Positions 26,028 to 35,699 of a stretch of DNA of 49,270 bases are shown here, piece by piece. The position numbers and the translations under genes are program-made. Origin of the DNA: Hoeflea sp. BAL378. GTDB lineage: Bacteria; Pseudomonadota; Alphaproteobacteria; Rhizobiales; Rhizobiaceae. Position 1 is the first letter of the stretch. Every line of letters starts with the position of its first letter. Under the pieces are notes generated by a model, which was not told where the DNA came from, did not search any database, and saw only the letters and a list, made by a program, of their open reading frames with translations. Location of the stretch: the NCBI RefSeq assembly GCF_000759435.1, contig NZ_JRJG01000078.1:1-49270 (forward strand), read 5' to 3'.

Positions 26028-27095
26028 TCAGGACTTGAGCTTGGTCCAGACCTTTTCGCGCAGGTCCTTCGACGCCGGCGAGCAGGCCTCGAAGGCGCGC
26101 AGCCTTTCATTGTACTCCTCGGGCGTATTCACCGCCGGGTCGTTCCTCAGGTCTTCCTTCAGGAATTCGCCCGAGCCCGACACCGCGTTGGAATAGCCGG
26201 TGTAGTTCGATGCGATCGCCGCCACTTCCGGCGACATCATCCAGTTGACGAAGGCCTTCGCCGCTTCCATGTTCGGCGCGTCCTTCGGGACCGCGATGAC
26301 GTCGGTCCAGAAGGTGGTGCCTTCCTTGGGATAGACATAGACCGCGTCCGGCTTCTTTTCCTTGACCCGGTGCGCGGCGCCGTTCCACTGCATGTGGACC
26401 GCCACTTCGCCCGCGATCATGCGGTCGATGGTGCCGTCATTGGAATAGAGCTTCACATGCGGCTTCTGGGCCATCAGCACGTCGAGGATCTTCTGCGCCT
26501 CGGCCGGGTCCTCGGTGCATTTGCTGACGCCGGTGTAATAGGCCGCCGCGTTCCAGACATCCGACATCTCGTTGAGCATGGCGATCTTGCCCTTCAGCTC
26601 GTCCTTGGGCTCGAACAGCTCCTTCCAGCTTTCCTCGAGCTTGCCGCCCGGCACCAGCGCGGGATCATAGGTGAAGCCGGTCGTGCCCCACATGTAGGGC
26701 GCGGAATATTCGCGCTTCTCATCGCCCGCCATGGTGGTAAACGCCGGCAGCAGGTTCTTGAAGTTCTCCATCTGGTTGACGTCGATCTTGGCGAGCAGGC
26801 CCTTCTCGACCATCACGCCGAGCGTGGTGCTGCCGGGAAAGATCACGTCATAGCCGCCGCCGCCGGCCTGCAGTTTGGCGAGCAGATCCTCTTCCGAGGC
26901 GTAATTGTCGACGCTGACCTTGGTGCCGGTTTCCTTCTCGAAGCGCTCCAGCAGTTCGGGCGCGAAATAGTTCGTCCAGTTGTAAAGATGCAGTTCACCC
27001 TCCGCCATCGCGCTGCCGCCGAATGCGGTGAGCGTGATCGCCGTGGCCACCAGCAGTTTGGCTGTATGCTTTCCTACCCTGTTGTTCCTGATCAT
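26028..27095 (-). CDS. ABC substrate-binding protein, PotD/PotF type (2)
   Basis: A 355-residue periplasmic receptor. From ATG 27095 (MIRNNRVGKHTAKLLVATAI) a signal peptide ends at SAMA before EGELHLYNWTNYF, the classic PotD start. Other landmarks are KLQAGGGGYDVIFPGS, APYMWGTTGFTYDP and VHMQWNGAAHRV, an aromatic-lined pocket for an amine. GGAG lies six bases upstream of the start. It is the last gene of a complete ATPase-permease-permease-receptor operon. The paralogue at 14561 shares the fold but is clearly different in sequence. Substrate class polyamine-like, exact ligand unknown. Confidence 0.92.
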   Translation of the reverse strand: MIRNNRVGKHTAKLLVATAITLTAFGGSAMAEGELHLYNWTNYFAPELLERFEKETGTKVSVDNYASEEDLLAKLQAGGGGYDVIFPGSTTLGVMVEKGLLAKIDVNQMENFKNLLPAFTTMAGDEKREYSAPYMWGTTGFTYDPALVPGGKLEESWKELFEPKDELKGKIAMLNEMSDVWNAAAYYTGVSKCTEDPAEAQKILDVLMAQKPHVKLYSNDGTIDRMIAGEVAVHMQWNGAAHRVKEKKPDAVYVYPKEGTTFWTDVIAVPKDAPNMEAAKAFVNWMMSPEVAAIASNYTGYSNAVSGSGEFLKEDLRNDPAVNTPEEYNERLRAFEACSPASKDLREKVWTKLKS

Positions 27096-27128
27096 GATGT
27101 TCTCCAATTGTGTGCGGGCGTTGGCGTC

Positions 27129-27962
27129 TCAATCGGGCCCGGTTTTCCGATTCTGATCCCGTCCCAGAAAGAGCGACAGGGAGACTAGAGAGAGCGACAA
27201 GAGCAGCATCAGCGAGGAGATCGCGTTGACCTCCGGCGTGACGCCGGTTCTCACCAGACCGAAGATGTAGATGGGCAGCGTGGTCGACCCCGCGCCGCCC
27301 AGGAAGAAGGTGGTGACGAAATCATCAAGCGAGATGATGAAGGCCAGCACCAGGCCCGAGAGAATGCCCGGAACCAGTTGCGGCAGCGTCACCCGCCAGA
27401 AGGCCCGCACCGGATTGGCGTAGAGGTCGGCAGCCGCCTCGCCGATCTTCGGGTCCATGCCTTCGAGCCGCGCCCGGATCGGCAGATAGGCAAACGGGAT
27501 GCAGAACACGATATGGCCGATGATCACCGTGCCGAGCCCGAAGGTGAAGCCGAGGCTCGCGAAGAACATCAGCGTCGCCACCGCCGGCACGATCTCGGGA
27601 ACCGTGATCGGCAGCGCGAAGACCGCGTTGATGCCGGCCTTGCCGAGGAAACGGTCGTTGCTCGCCATCCGCAGCGCCGCGAGCGTCGCGAGCGTCGTGG
27701 CGCTGACCGAAGCCACCGAGGCGATGATCAGCGAATTGGTCGCCGCCCCGACGATGTCGCGGTTGGCAAAGGCCACGCGGTACCAGTCAAGCGAGAACCC
27801 GGTCCAGACCGTCACCGTCCGGTTCTCGTTGAAGGACAGCGCGATCAGGATCAGGATCGGCAGATAGACATAGGCGAAGAACACCGCCGTTGCCGTGAAC
27901 AGCCCCGGCCAGTGCCGGACGTCGCCCGGGAAGGGCCGCGCGCGGAACGGGTTGAGCCTCAT
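27129..27962 (-). CDS. ABC permease, PotC type (2)
   Basis: A 277-residue permease with six hydrophobic segments, start ATG 27962 ([22 protein letters not shown]) overlapping the previous stop by 4 nt. The EAA loop is IGEAAADLYANPVRAFWRVTLPQLVPG, and FIISLDDFVTTFFLGG is the PotC signature. It forms the channel with the preceding permease; 33 bases separate it from the receptor gene. Confidence 0.92.
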   Translation of the reverse strand: MRLNPFRARPFPGDVRHWPGLFTATAVFFAYVYLPILILIALSFNENRTVTVWTGFSLDWYRVAFANRDIVGAATNSLIIASVASVSATTLATLAALRMASNDRFLGKAGINAVFALPITVPEIVPAVATLMFFASLGFTFGLGTVIIGHIVFCIPFAYLPIRARLEGMDPKIGEAAADLYANPVRAFWRVTLPQLVPGILSGLVLAFIISLDDFVTTFFLGGAGSTTLPIYIFGLVRTGVTPEVNAISSLMLLLSLSLVSLSLFLGRDQNRKTGPD

Positions 27963-28855
27963 TGCGATCCCTCCAGTTCGCCGCGGTAGCGCCGTGCGTA
28001 GAGCCCGAGCGAGATGAGTACCAGCAGGAGCAGGAACAGGCCGAGCGCCGCGCCGAACGGCCAGTTGCGCGCGCCGCCGAACTGGAAGCCGATCAGGTTG
28101 CCGATCATCAACGTCTTGCCGCCGCCGAGCAGCTCCGGCGTGATATAGGCGCCGAGCGCCGGCACGAACACCAGCACGCAGCCCGCGACGATGCCCGGAA
28201 AGGCGAGCGGCAGGATGATCCGGCGGATGGTCTGCCAGCGGGTGGCGTAGAGATCGAACGAGGCCTCGACCAGGCGGAGGTCGATCTTCTCGAGGCTCGC
28301 ATAGATCGGCAGCACCATGAAGGGCAGGAACGAATAGGTGAGCCCGACGGCGACCGCGAAGGAATTGTGCAAGAGCGGCAGCGGTTCGGAGATGACGCCG
28401 AGCCACAGCAGCACCGAATTGATGGTGCCGTGATCGCGCAACAACAGGATCCAGGCGTAGTTCCTGACCAGCAGGTTGGTCCAGAACGGCAGCGTCACCA
28501 TGAACACCAGCACCGCCTTCCACCTGGCGTTCCGCGTCGCCATGAACATGGCCACCGGCAGCCCGACGGCGAGCGAGATCGCCATGGTCAGGAACGACAG
28601 CCAGACCGAGCGCAGGATGATGGCCATGTAGTTGAAATTGAGCGCCAGCGTGCCGTCGAGTTCCCGCTCGAAGAACAGCCGGACATAGGCTTCCGGTGTG
28701 AACTGGTCCCACAGCACGCCGCCGGAATAGTCCCGCCCGCGGAACGAGATATAGGCCATCAGCGCCAGGGGAACGATCATGAACACGGTGATCGCCATCA
28801 GCGCCGGCCCGATCAGCAGGGCGCGGAACAGGATGGTCTTGCCCGCCCGGCTCAT
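27959..28855 (-). CDS. ABC permease, PotB type (2)
   Basis: A 298-residue permease, six hydrophobic segments plus an initial one near residues 10-33. The large periplasmic loop contains [17 protein letters not shown], typical of PotB. The EAA loop is [27 protein letters not shown]. It starts at ATG 28855 overlapping the ATPase stop (ATGA) and ends overlapping the next permease, so all three cytoplasmic and membrane parts are translationally coupled. Confidence 0.92.
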   Translation of the reverse strand: MSRAGKTILFRALLIGPALMAITVFMIVPLALMAYISFRGRDYSGGVLWDQFTPEAYVRLFFERELDGTLALNFNYMAIILRSVWLSFLTMAISLAVGLPVAMFMATRNARWKAVLVFMVTLPFWTNLLVRNYAWILLLRDHGTINSVLLWLGVISEPLPLLHNSFAVAVGLTYSFLPFMVLPIYASLEKIDLRLVEASFDLYATRWQTIRRIILPLAFPGIVAGCVLVFVPALGAYITPELLGGGKTLMIGNLIGFQFGGARNWPFGAALGLFLLLLVLISLGLYARRYRGELEGSQ

Positions 28856-29973
28856 GACGGGTCGTCGGCCAGAACGGAGACGGAAGCCGCGTCGACCGAC
28901 CAGCCGACGTGATCGCCCTTGGCGAAGGACTGGATCTTCGCCGTGTTGTTCTGCGAGCGGGCGCGCAGTTCCAGCCCGTCGGCGAGCTTGAGGTGAAAGA
29001 TCGTGTCGGTGCCGTGATAGACGACGTTGGTCACCACCCCGGGCAAGGTGCCGGCCGAGGGCGCTGACAGGGCGATGCGCTCGGGACGGATCGCGAGCAC
29101 CGCGCGGCCGCCCTTGGCCGCCGCCGATGCGTCATCCGCCCTGAGCGTGCCGACGCCGGAGATGGCGTAGTCCTGCCCGCCCATTGCCTGCACGGGAACC
29201 AGGTTGATCTCGCCGATGAAGCCCGCGACGAAACGGTGCTGCGGCTTGTCGTAGATCTCGCGCGGCGTCCCTATTTGCAGGATCTCGCCGCCATTCATCA
29301 CCGCGATGCGGTCGGACATGGTCAGCGCCTCGTCCTGGTCGTGGGTCACGAACACGAAGGTGATGCCGGTGTCGGTCTGCAGCCGCTTGAGCTCGAGCTG
29401 CATGTCCTTGCGCAACTGCAGGTCCAGCGCCGACAGCGGCTCGTCGAGCAGCAGCACCTTGGGATGCGGCGCGAGCGCGCGGGCCAGCGCCACGCGCTGC
29501 TGCTGGCCGCCGGAAATCTGGGTAATGCGCCGGTCGGCCATGGATTCGAGCCGCACCAGCCGCAGCATGTCCTCCGTCACGCGCTTGATCTCGTCGCTTG
29601 GGCGGCCGAGCATCTCGAGCCCGAACGAGATGTTCTGGCTCACCGTCATGTGCGGAAACAGCGCGTAGTTCTGGAACACCGTGTTGACCGGGCGCTGATA
29701 GGGCGGCTTGGCCGAGAGATCCTCCCCGTCGAGCAGAACCGCCCCGGAAGTGGGCTGCTCGAAGCCCGCGATCAGCCGCAGCAGGGTCGTCTTGCCGCAG
29801 CCCGAGGGGCCGAGCAAGGTGAAGAACTCGTTCTTCCGGATGTCGACCGACACATCGTCCAGCGCCCGGAAGGCATGCGCGCCGCTTCCAAACACCTTGC
29901 TGAGCGACCGGACCGAGACCGCGCACTGGTCTTGCGCCGGGGAGAGAGTGGAAGATGGTGTCGATGTATTCAA
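28852..29973 (-). CDS. ABC ATP-binding protein, PotA type (2); TTG start preferred
   Basis: A 373-residue ATPase with Walker A GPSGCGKT (55-62 from the chosen start), Q-loop [11 protein letters not shown], signature ISGGQQQR, Walker B VLLLDEP, H-loop VTHDQDEA and a C-terminal TOBE domain. The open frame extends to 30057. ATG at 29997 has no properly spaced ribosome site, whereas TTG at 29973 has AAGGAG five bases upstream (29979-29984), so I take TTG. First gene of the second Pot-type operon, preceded by operator site D. Confidence 0.9.
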   Translation of the reverse strand: MNTSTPSSTLSPAQDQCAVSVRSLSKVFGSGAHAFRALDDVSVDIRKNEFFTLLGPSGCGKTTLLRLIAGFEQPTSGAVLLDGEDLSAKPPYQRPVNTVFQNYALFPHMTVSQNISFGLEMLGRPSDEIKRVTEDMLRLVRLESMADRRITQISGGQQQRVALARALAPHPKVLLLDEPLSALDLQLRKDMQLELKRLQTDTGITFVFVTHDQDEALTMSDRIAVMNGGEILQIGTPREIYDKPQHRFVAGFIGEINLVPVQAMGGQDYAISGVGTLRADDASAAAKGGRAVLAIRPERIALSAPSAGTLPGVVTNVVYHGTDTIFHLKLADGLELRARSQNNTAKIQSFAKGDHVGWSVDAASVSVLADDPS

Positions 29974-30075
29974 AGGCGCTCCTTGAAGACTCTGCATCTT
30001 TCCCGATCGCTCGCGACGAACTTCGCCTGCGGCTTGCAAGGCCTTGAGAAGATGCAATTTTCACCATTTTACCGG

Positions 30076-30104
30076 CAATTAGATATTGAATGATCGTTCA
30101 GCAA
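30076..30104 (-). promoter_or_regulatory. Promoter with BetI-like operator, site D
   Basis: On the minus strand TTGCTG (30104-30099), a 17-base spacer and TAATTG (30081-30076). Site D, TTGAATGATCGTTCA on the plus strand (30086-30100), fills the spacer and matches site B at 14 of 15 bases. The same arrangement (operator inside the spacer) is seen at site C. The leader to the ATPase start is about 95 bases. Confidence 0.65.
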
Positions 30105-30279
30105 TTAGCCAGCAATGTCAAGGCAAAGGCCGGACTTTGCGGCCCTGTCCCGCCCGGTCCGGAGCGGCGCGCGGGCGCCGGGAGCCCCTGCGGGTCGCCC
30201 GCCGCTGGCCCGAGGCCGCTGCCTCCGGCCGCGATTTGCGGTGCGGTAACAGCGCATTAGCGCAATCGCACGTGCAGCT

Positions 30280-30307
30280 TTGATTTATATCAAGGATCTT
30301 TTATATT
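30280..30307 (+). promoter_or_regulatory. FNR/FixK-type box before SLAC1/TehA-like gene
   Basis: TTGATTTATATCAA (30280-30293) is a perfect TTGAT-N4-ATCAA box of the CRP/FNR family. TATATT (30302-30307) could be the -10 but the spacing would put the box near -27, not the activating -41.5, so the promoter or the sign of control is uncertain. The GC-rich part of the gap, about 30110-30270, shows no gene or clear signal. Confidence 0.6.
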
Positions 30308-30356
30308 GCCTCGGGCACATCGTTGCCGGCGCTGAAATAAAGGATCCGTTCGCACC

Positions 30357-31328
30357 ATGGTCGACATGTCGATTGCCAAGCCGGACCGGCTTGAGAATTT
30401 CCCGGTGACCTTCTTTGCCGTGATGATGGGCCTGCTGGGCCTGGTCCTGGCGATGACGGCGGCCGAACAGGCCGCTGGCGCCTCGGGCGCCGCCTCGCAG
30501 TTCATTCTCGGCGCGGCGGTGGCAGTCTTCGCCGTGCTGGCGGTCTTCTACGGCCTCAAGCTTGTCCGCCACCCCGCCGCGGTCAGGGCCGAGTGGAACC
30601 ACCCGGTCCGCATCGCCTTCTTCCCGACCATATCGATCTCGCTCTTGCTGCTCGGCACGGCGCTTGCCCCGCGCATGCCAGGTCTCGCCTATGGCGTCTG
30701 GAGCCTGGGCGTCGCGGCGCAGGGAATCCTGGCGCTCAGCGTCGTCGCCAACTGGATCGGCCACCGCCCGTTCCAGCCGATCCACCTGTCGCCCGCCTGG
30801 TTCATCCCGGCGGTGGGCAATGTGGTGGTGCCGCTGGCCGGAGTCGGCTTCGGCGCGGTGGAGCTGTCCTGGCTGTTCTTCTCGGCGGGGCTCCTGTTCT
30901 GGATCGTGCTGCTCACCCTGGTGATGAACCGGCTGATCTTCCACGAGCCGCTGCCCTCGCGGCTGATGCCGACGCTGGTGATCCTGATCGCCCCGCCGGC
31001 GGTGGCCTTCGTCGCCTGGGTGCGGCTGACCGGCGACGTCGACGCCTTCGCCCGGATTCTCCTCAATATCGGCTATGTCTTCGCGCTGATCGTGCTCACC
31101 CAGGCGCCGCGCTTCTTCCGCCTGCCCTTCGCTTTGTCCTGGTGGGCGCTCACCTTCCCGGTGGCGGCGCTGTCGGTCGCCTCCTTCGTCTTCGCCCGCG
31201 AGACCGGCTCGGAGCCGCACCGGATGGTGGGCTTCGGCCTCACCGCGGTGCTGGCGCTGGCGGTGGCGACCCTGGCGGTGCGCACCGCGCAGGCCATCCG
31301 CGCCAAGGCCATCTGCCAGCCGGAATAG
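30357..31328 (+). CDS. SLAC1/TehA-family (TDT) anion channel or dicarboxylate transporter
   Basis: A 323-residue protein with about ten hydrophobic helices. The N-terminal FPVTFFAVMMGLLGLVLAM and later PAWFIPAVGNVVVPLAGVGFG segments are typical of the TehA/SLAC1/Mae1 group, which includes tellurite-resistance TehA, plant anion channels and malate permeases. The start at 30357 has AAGGA 11 bases upstream; ATG 30366 (MSIAKPDR) is an alternative. It is monocistronic, behind an FNR/FixK-type box and ahead of a strong terminator. This suggests expression tied to oxygen, perhaps for export of an organic acid or an inorganic anion. Substrate unknown. Confidence 0.85.
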   Translation: MVDMSIAKPDRLENFPVTFFAVMMGLLGLVLAMTAAEQAAGASGAASQFILGAAVAVFAVLAVFYGLKLVRHPAAVRAEWNHPVRIAFFPTISISLLLLGTALAPRMPGLAYGVWSLGVAAQGILALSVVANWIGHRPFQPIHLSPAWFIPAVGNVVVPLAGVGFGAVELSWLFFSAGLLFWIVLLTLVMNRLIFHEPLPSRLMPTLVILIAPPAVAFVAWVRLTGDVDAFARILLNIGYVFALIVLTQAPRFFRLPFALSWWALTFPVAALSVASFVFARETGSEPHRMVGFGLTAVLALAVATLAVRTAQAIRAKAICQPE

Positions 31329-31356
31329 GCGCGCCCTAACTGGACCGATCACGAGA

Positions 31357-31390
31357 AAAGGGCGCCGGCATCGCCATGCCGGCGCCCTTT
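31357..31390. terminator. Bidirectional intrinsic terminator
   Basis: AAAGGGCGCCGGCAT (31357-31371) and ATGCCGGCGCCCTTT (31376-31390) make a perfect 15-bp stem with a CGCC loop. Its A and T ends suit termination on both strands between the convergent channel and RND genes. Confidence 0.8.
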
Positions 31391-31413
31391 GAGGCTTTAT
31401 CAGTGACGGACCG

Positions 31414-34400
31414 CTATTCCGCGGGTTCCGCCGCGCCGGCGGCGTCCCGCTTGCGGCCCAGACCGACGCGCGCCTTCATTCGCTGCCACCAGGCGGTGAT
31501 CTTGCTGTTCTTCGAGCGCGTGACGATCATCAGCAGCGACGGCGTCACCACCAGCGTGAGGATGGTCGAGAAGGCCAGGCCGAAGACGATCGCGCTCGAA
31601 AGCGAAATCCACCATTGCGTCGACGGCGCGCCATAGGTGGTCTCGTGCGCCATCAGCTCGAGGTTGACGCCGAAGGCGATCGGCAGCACGCCCAGAATCG
31701 CGGTCATGGCGGTCAGCACCACCGGACGCGCGCGCTCGCGGCAGGTCTCGAGAATGGCGTCGAGCTTGTCGCTGCCCTCGCGCCTGAGATGGTCGTAGGT
31801 GTCGATCAGCACGATGTTGTTGTTCACCACCACGCCCGCCAGCGCGATGATGCCGATGCCGGTCATGACGATGCCGAGCGGCTGGCCCATGATCAAAAGG
31901 CCCAGGAACACGCCGATGGTCGACATCACCACCGCCGACAGCACCAGCGCCACTGACAGGAAGTTGTTGAACTGGGCCAGGAGCACGATGAAGATCAGGA
32001 AGATCGCCGCGCCGAAGGCCTTGCTCAAAAACTCGCCCGCCGCCTTCTGCTCTTCGTCCTCGCCGGCGAGCTTCCAGCGGATGCCCATCGCGTTGAGGTC
32101 CGCCTTCTCCAGCTCCGCGACGATGCCCTTGCGCACCGGATCGGCCTGGATGCCTTCGCTGATCCCGGCTTCCACGGTGATCGTGCGCACCCCGTCGATC
32201 CGCGTCAGCGTGCCGACGCTCGGCGCGGCTTCGCGCGTGACGAAATTGGAGATCGGCACCGAGCCCTGGCTGGTCTCGATCCTGAGATCGTCGAGCGTCG
32301 ACAGCGTCCGCCGGTCCTCCGGCAGCCGGAGCCTTATGTCGACGGCGTCGTCGGCGCCCGCGGGCCGGTAGTCGGTCAGCTTCAGGCCGGTGGTGACGAG
32401 CTGCACCACGGTGCCAACCGACGAGGGGCCGATGCCGTAGCGCGCGGCCACCGAGCGGTTGACCTTGATTTCCCAATCGACGCCGGGCGGCGGCAGGCCG
32501 TCGGAGACATCGATCACGCCGGGCGTGGCCTCGAGCTGCGCCGCCACCCTGCGCGCCACGTCGGGCAATCCGGCCGGATCGGCGGCCGAAAGCTGGATCT
32601 GGATCGCCTTGCCGGTCGGCGGGCCGCCCTGGGGAACCTGCACCTCGATGTCGACGCCGGGAAAGCCGGTGAGTTCGCGGCGGAAATCATCGAGGATCTC
32701 GCCCGCGGGCTTGCGCTCCCGCCAGTCGACGAATTCGTACTGGATGACGCCAACCACATCCTCGGCGACGCTGTTGCCGCCGCCGCCGACCTTGCCCACG
32801 CGGGTGTAGACGCTGGTCAGCCCCGGCCAGCCAATGATCCGCTGCTCGACCGCGCGGACCGCCGCATCCTTCTCCTCGAGCGAGAGATTGCCGCGCGCAT
32901 GCACGTAGAGCAGACCGTAGTCGGGCTCGACATTGGGGAAGAACTCGACGCCCTTGCCGTATTTGCCGTAGGCGACCGGAACCACGATCAGCGCGGCCAG
33001 CGTGAAGAACACGACGATGAAGGGATGGCGCACGGCGCGGCTGACGAACTTCATGTAGAGCCCGTCGCGCTGCGGACCGGTCTCGATCGTCGGCTTGGCG
33101 AACATGGCGCCCAGCGTCGGCGTGAACACCAGCGCATAGAGCAACGACGCCGACAGCGTCGCGATCAGCGTGATCGGCATGTATTTCATGAACTCGCCGA
33201 CCATGCCGGGCCAGAACAGCAGCGGCGAGAACGCCGCCACGCGCGTGAGCGTCGCCGCGACCACCGGCCCCGCCATGCGCTTGGCGGCGAGCGAGAAGGC
33301 GTCGCGCCGATTCAAGCCCTCGCTCATCCGCCGTTCGGCGAATTCGGTGACGATGATGGCGTCGTCAACCAGCATGCCCACCGCCAGGATCAGGCTGAAC
33401 AGCACCACGATGTTGACCGTCAGGCCCGCCAGCGACAGTGCCAGGATGCCCATCAGGAACGAGGCGGGAATGGCAAAGCCGATCAGCAGCGACGCCCGCC
33501 CCGACAGCGCGTAGAGAATGACGATGAACACCAGGATCACCGCGGTCAGCACCGAGTTCTGCAGGTCCCCCAGCAACTGCCGGATGGAGGTCGACTTGTC
33601 CTGGCTGAAGCCGATGGAGGCGCCCTCGGGCAGCAGCGTCTTGAACTCGTTGGCCACCACCTTGACCGCGTCCACGGTCTCGATCAGGTTCGCGCCGGTG
33701 CGCTTGGAGACTTCGATGGCGATCGCCGGTTCGCCGTTGAGCCTCGTGATGGTCTCGGCGTCCTTGAAGGTCGAGCGGATGGTGGCGAGATCGCGCGCCC
33801 GCACCACCGCGTTGGAGCCGGCGATGATCGGCAGGTTGGCGACATCCTCGACGGTTTCGATGAGCAGCGGCACCTTGACCGCGTAGCGGCCCTCCTCGCC
33901 CTCGAGCGCGCCCGCGGCCACCACCGAGTTCGACGCGTTGACGCCGGCGATGAGCTGGTCGAGCTGCATGCCGTAGGACGACAGCTTCACCGGGTCGATG
34001 ATCACCTCGACCAGGTCGTCGCGCGCGCCCTGCAGCGAGGCGTCGAGCACGCCGCCGACCTCCTCGATCCGGTCGCGCAGTTCCCGCGCCGCCCGCGTCA
34101 GCGCGCGCTCGGGCACGTCGCCCGCCAGCGTCACCACCAGCACCGGGAACTCGGAGATGTTGACCTCGTTGACCGTCGGCTCGTCCGCGCCCTCCGGCAG
34201 GTCCGGCTTGGCGTCTGAGACCTTGTTGCGCACGTCGTCGAGCGCCTTGCCGAGGTCGGCGCCGGCCATGAACTCGATCACCACGTTGCCGCCGCCCTGG
34301 TAGGCGGTGGAGCGCATCTGCTTGACGCCGGTGACGTTCTTCAGCCGGGTTTCGACCGGCCTGAGCAGCAGCCTCTCCGAATCCTCGGGCGAAATCCCCT

Positions 34401-34554
34401 GATAGGTCATGCTCACATAGATGATCGGGATCTGGACGTCGGGCTCGGCTTCCTTGGGGATCGAGACATAGGCCATCGACCCGGCGACGACCAGGAACAG
34501 AAGGACCGCGAGCGTCAGCCGCGCATTGCGGATGGCGACGTCGACGAAATTCAT
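31414..34554 (-). CDS. RND efflux transporter, inner-membrane pump (AcrB/HAE1 type)
   Basis: A 1046-residue protein, the standard AcrB length, with an N-terminal helix, two large periplasmic loops and two sets of hydrophobic helices. The proton-relay aspartates are in GMLVDDAIIVTEFAERRM of the first half. GVVVNNNIVLIDTYDHLR is the corresponding second-half segment. ATG 34554 overlaps the stop of the membrane-fusion gene. There is no outer-membrane TolC-like gene in the operon, so it must share one encoded elsewhere. Close relatives handle hydrophobic drugs, bile acids or solvents; near aromatic catabolic genes it could export toxic phenolics. That is inference. Confidence 0.94.
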   Translation of the reverse strand: MNFVDVAIRNARLTLAVLLFLVVAGSMAYVSIPKEAEPDVQIPIIYVSMTYQGISPEDSERLLLRPVETRLKNVTGVKQMRSTAYQGGGNVVIEFMAGADLGKALDDVRNKVSDAKPDLPEGADEPTVNEVNISEFPVLVVTLAGDVPERALTRAARELRDRIEEVGGVLDASLQGARDDLVEVIIDPVKLSSYGMQLDQLIAGVNASNSVVAAGALEGEEGRYAVKVPLLIETVEDVANLPIIAGSNAVVRARDLATIRSTFKDAETITRLNGEPAIAIEVSKRTGANLIETVDAVKVVANEFKTLLPEGASIGFSQDKSTSIRQLLGDLQNSVLTAVILVFIVILYALSGRASLLIGFAIPASFLMGILALSLAGLTVNIVVLFSLILAVGMLVDDAIIVTEFAERRMSEGLNRRDAFSLAAKRMAGPVVAATLTRVAAFSPLLFWPGMVGEFMKYMPITLIATLSASLLYALVFTPTLGAMFAKPTIETGPQRDGLYMKFVSRAVRHPFIVVFFTLAALIVVPVAYGKYGKGVEFFPNVEPDYGLLYVHARGNLSLEEKDAAVRAVEQRIIGWPGLTSVYTRVGKVGGGGNSVAEDVVGVIQYEFVDWRERKPAGEILDDFRRELTGFPGVDIEVQVPQGGPPTGKAIQIQLSAADPAGLPDVARRVAAQLEATPGVIDVSDGLPPPGVDWEIKVNRSVAARYGIGPSSVGTVVQLVTTGLKLTDYRPAGADDAVDIRLRLPEDRRTLSTLDDLRIETSQGSVPISNFVTREAAPSVGTLTRIDGVRTITVEAGISEGIQADPVRKGIVAELEKADLNAMGIRWKLAGEDEEQKAAGEFLSKAFGAAIFLIFIVLLAQFNNFLSVALVLSAVVMSTIGVFLGLLIMGQPLGIVMTGIGIIALAGVVVNNNIVLIDTYDHLRREGSDKLDAILETCRERARPVVLTAMTAILGVLPIAFGVNLELMAHETTYGAPSTQWWISLSSAIVFGLAFSTILTLVVTPSLLMIVTRSKNSKITAWWQRMKARVGLGRKRDAAGAAEPAE

Positions 34555-35699
34555 TGCAGTTTCTCCGCCTGCTTGACGGTCGCTCCGGTCATCAGCGTCG
34601 CGTCGGCGGGCACCGCATGGACCGTGTCGCCCTCGCTCACCAGGTCCTGCCCGGCGACGATGATCTTGGCGTCCAGCGGAACGCCGCTCAGCACCAGGCC
34701 CTCCGGCGAATCGTCGATCAGGTCGATCGGCACGAAGCCCACGGTGGAATCGGCCTTGAGGATGCGCAGGCCGAGATTGCCGGCCGCGTCGAGCGTGACC
34801 ACCGAGCGCGGCAGCCTCACCGCGGTGACGGTCTCGGCCTTGATCATGATCTCGGCGGTCATGCCGGCGGGCACCGAATTGTCCGGATTGGGGATGGCGA
34901 CCTCGACCGGGAAGGTGCGGGTGCCGGCGGTTGCCTCAAGGCTGACATGGCGCACGGTGCCGGAGACAATGTCGCCGCTGATCAGCCGCACATCTGCCTC
35001 GCTGCCGACCCCGACATGGACGATCTCGCGCTCGCTGACTTCGCCCTTGGCCACCACCGGGTCAAGCTGCAGCAGCACCGCGACCGCCTCGCCGGACGGC
35101 AGCCAGCTTCCTTCCTCGACCATGACCTGGTCGATCACGCCCGAAAACGGGGCTATGACCGTGAGCCGGTCGACCTCGGCCTGGGCCGCCTCGAGCTGCG
35201 AGCGCGCCGACGCCAGCGCCGAGCGGGCGCTGTCGATCTGCGTGGTGGGGGTGATGCCCTCCTTGACCAGCCGCTCGACGTTGTCGGCTTCCTTCTGGCG
35301 CTGGTCGAGCAGGGCCCGGGCGGTCTCCACCATCGACTGCTTCTCCGTGCCGTCGAGCACCAGAACGACGTCGCCGGCCGCGACCTTGTCGCCCTTCTCG
35401 ACCTTGAGCTCGCCCAGGATGCCGGCGCTGCGGGTGGCCAGCGTCGTGCGCTTGTCCGGCGCCGTCACCCCGGAAATCCGGATGATGCGGCTGTGCTCGA
35501 TGAATTCGGGCGTGGTCACCGCCACCGTGCGCAGCGCCTTCTGCTGCAGGGCGGGCGCGGCCGGCTGCTCCAGCTCGGGCGTGGCCTCGGGATCCTGGGC
35601 GGCGCTGCCGATGGCCGAAAACTCGCCCGTCAGCACCCACGCGGCCGAAACGGCCAGCACGACAAAAGCTGCGACGGTATGAAACCTTGGCATGGCCAT
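34551..35699 (-). CDS. RND efflux membrane-fusion (periplasmic adaptor) protein
   Basis: A protein of about 382 residues from ATG 35699 (MAMPRFHTVAAFVVLAVSAA). The frame can be extended to TTG 35717; ribosome sites are poor for every candidate, so the start is uncertain. An N-terminal hydrophobic anchor is followed by an acidic/Pro linker (DPEATPELEQPAAP). Then come a split lipoyl domain (SAGILGELKVEKGDKVAAGD ... APFSGVIDQVMVEEGSWL), a coiled-coil hairpin between (VETARALLDQRQKEADNVER), and beta-barrel and proximal domains. It links the AcrB-type pump to an outer-membrane channel and is coupled to it by an ATGA overlap. Confidence 0.92.
   Translation of the reverse strand: MAMPRFHTVAAFVVLAVSAAWVLTGEFSAIGSAAQDPEATPELEQPAAPALQQKALRTVAVTTPEFIEHSRIIRISGVTAPDKRTTLATRSAGILGELKVEKGDKVAAGDVVLVLDGTEKQSMVETARALLDQRQKEADNVERLVKEGITPTTQIDSARSALASARSQLEAAQAEVDRLTVIAPFSGVIDQVMVEEGSWLPSGEAVAVLLQLDPVVAKGEVSEREIVHVGVGSEADVRLISGDIVSGTVRHVSLEATAGTRTFPVEVAIPNPDNSVPAGMTAEIMIKAETVTAVRLPRSVVTLDAAGNLGLRILKADSTVGFVPIDLIDDSPEGLVLSGVPLDAKIIVAGQDLVSEGDTVHAVPADATLMTGATVKQAEKLQ

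Noticed and set aside
32899-34218. 439-codon plus-strand frame opposite the RND pump
   Set aside because: Antisense of a clear AcrB homologue, low complexity, no ribosome site.
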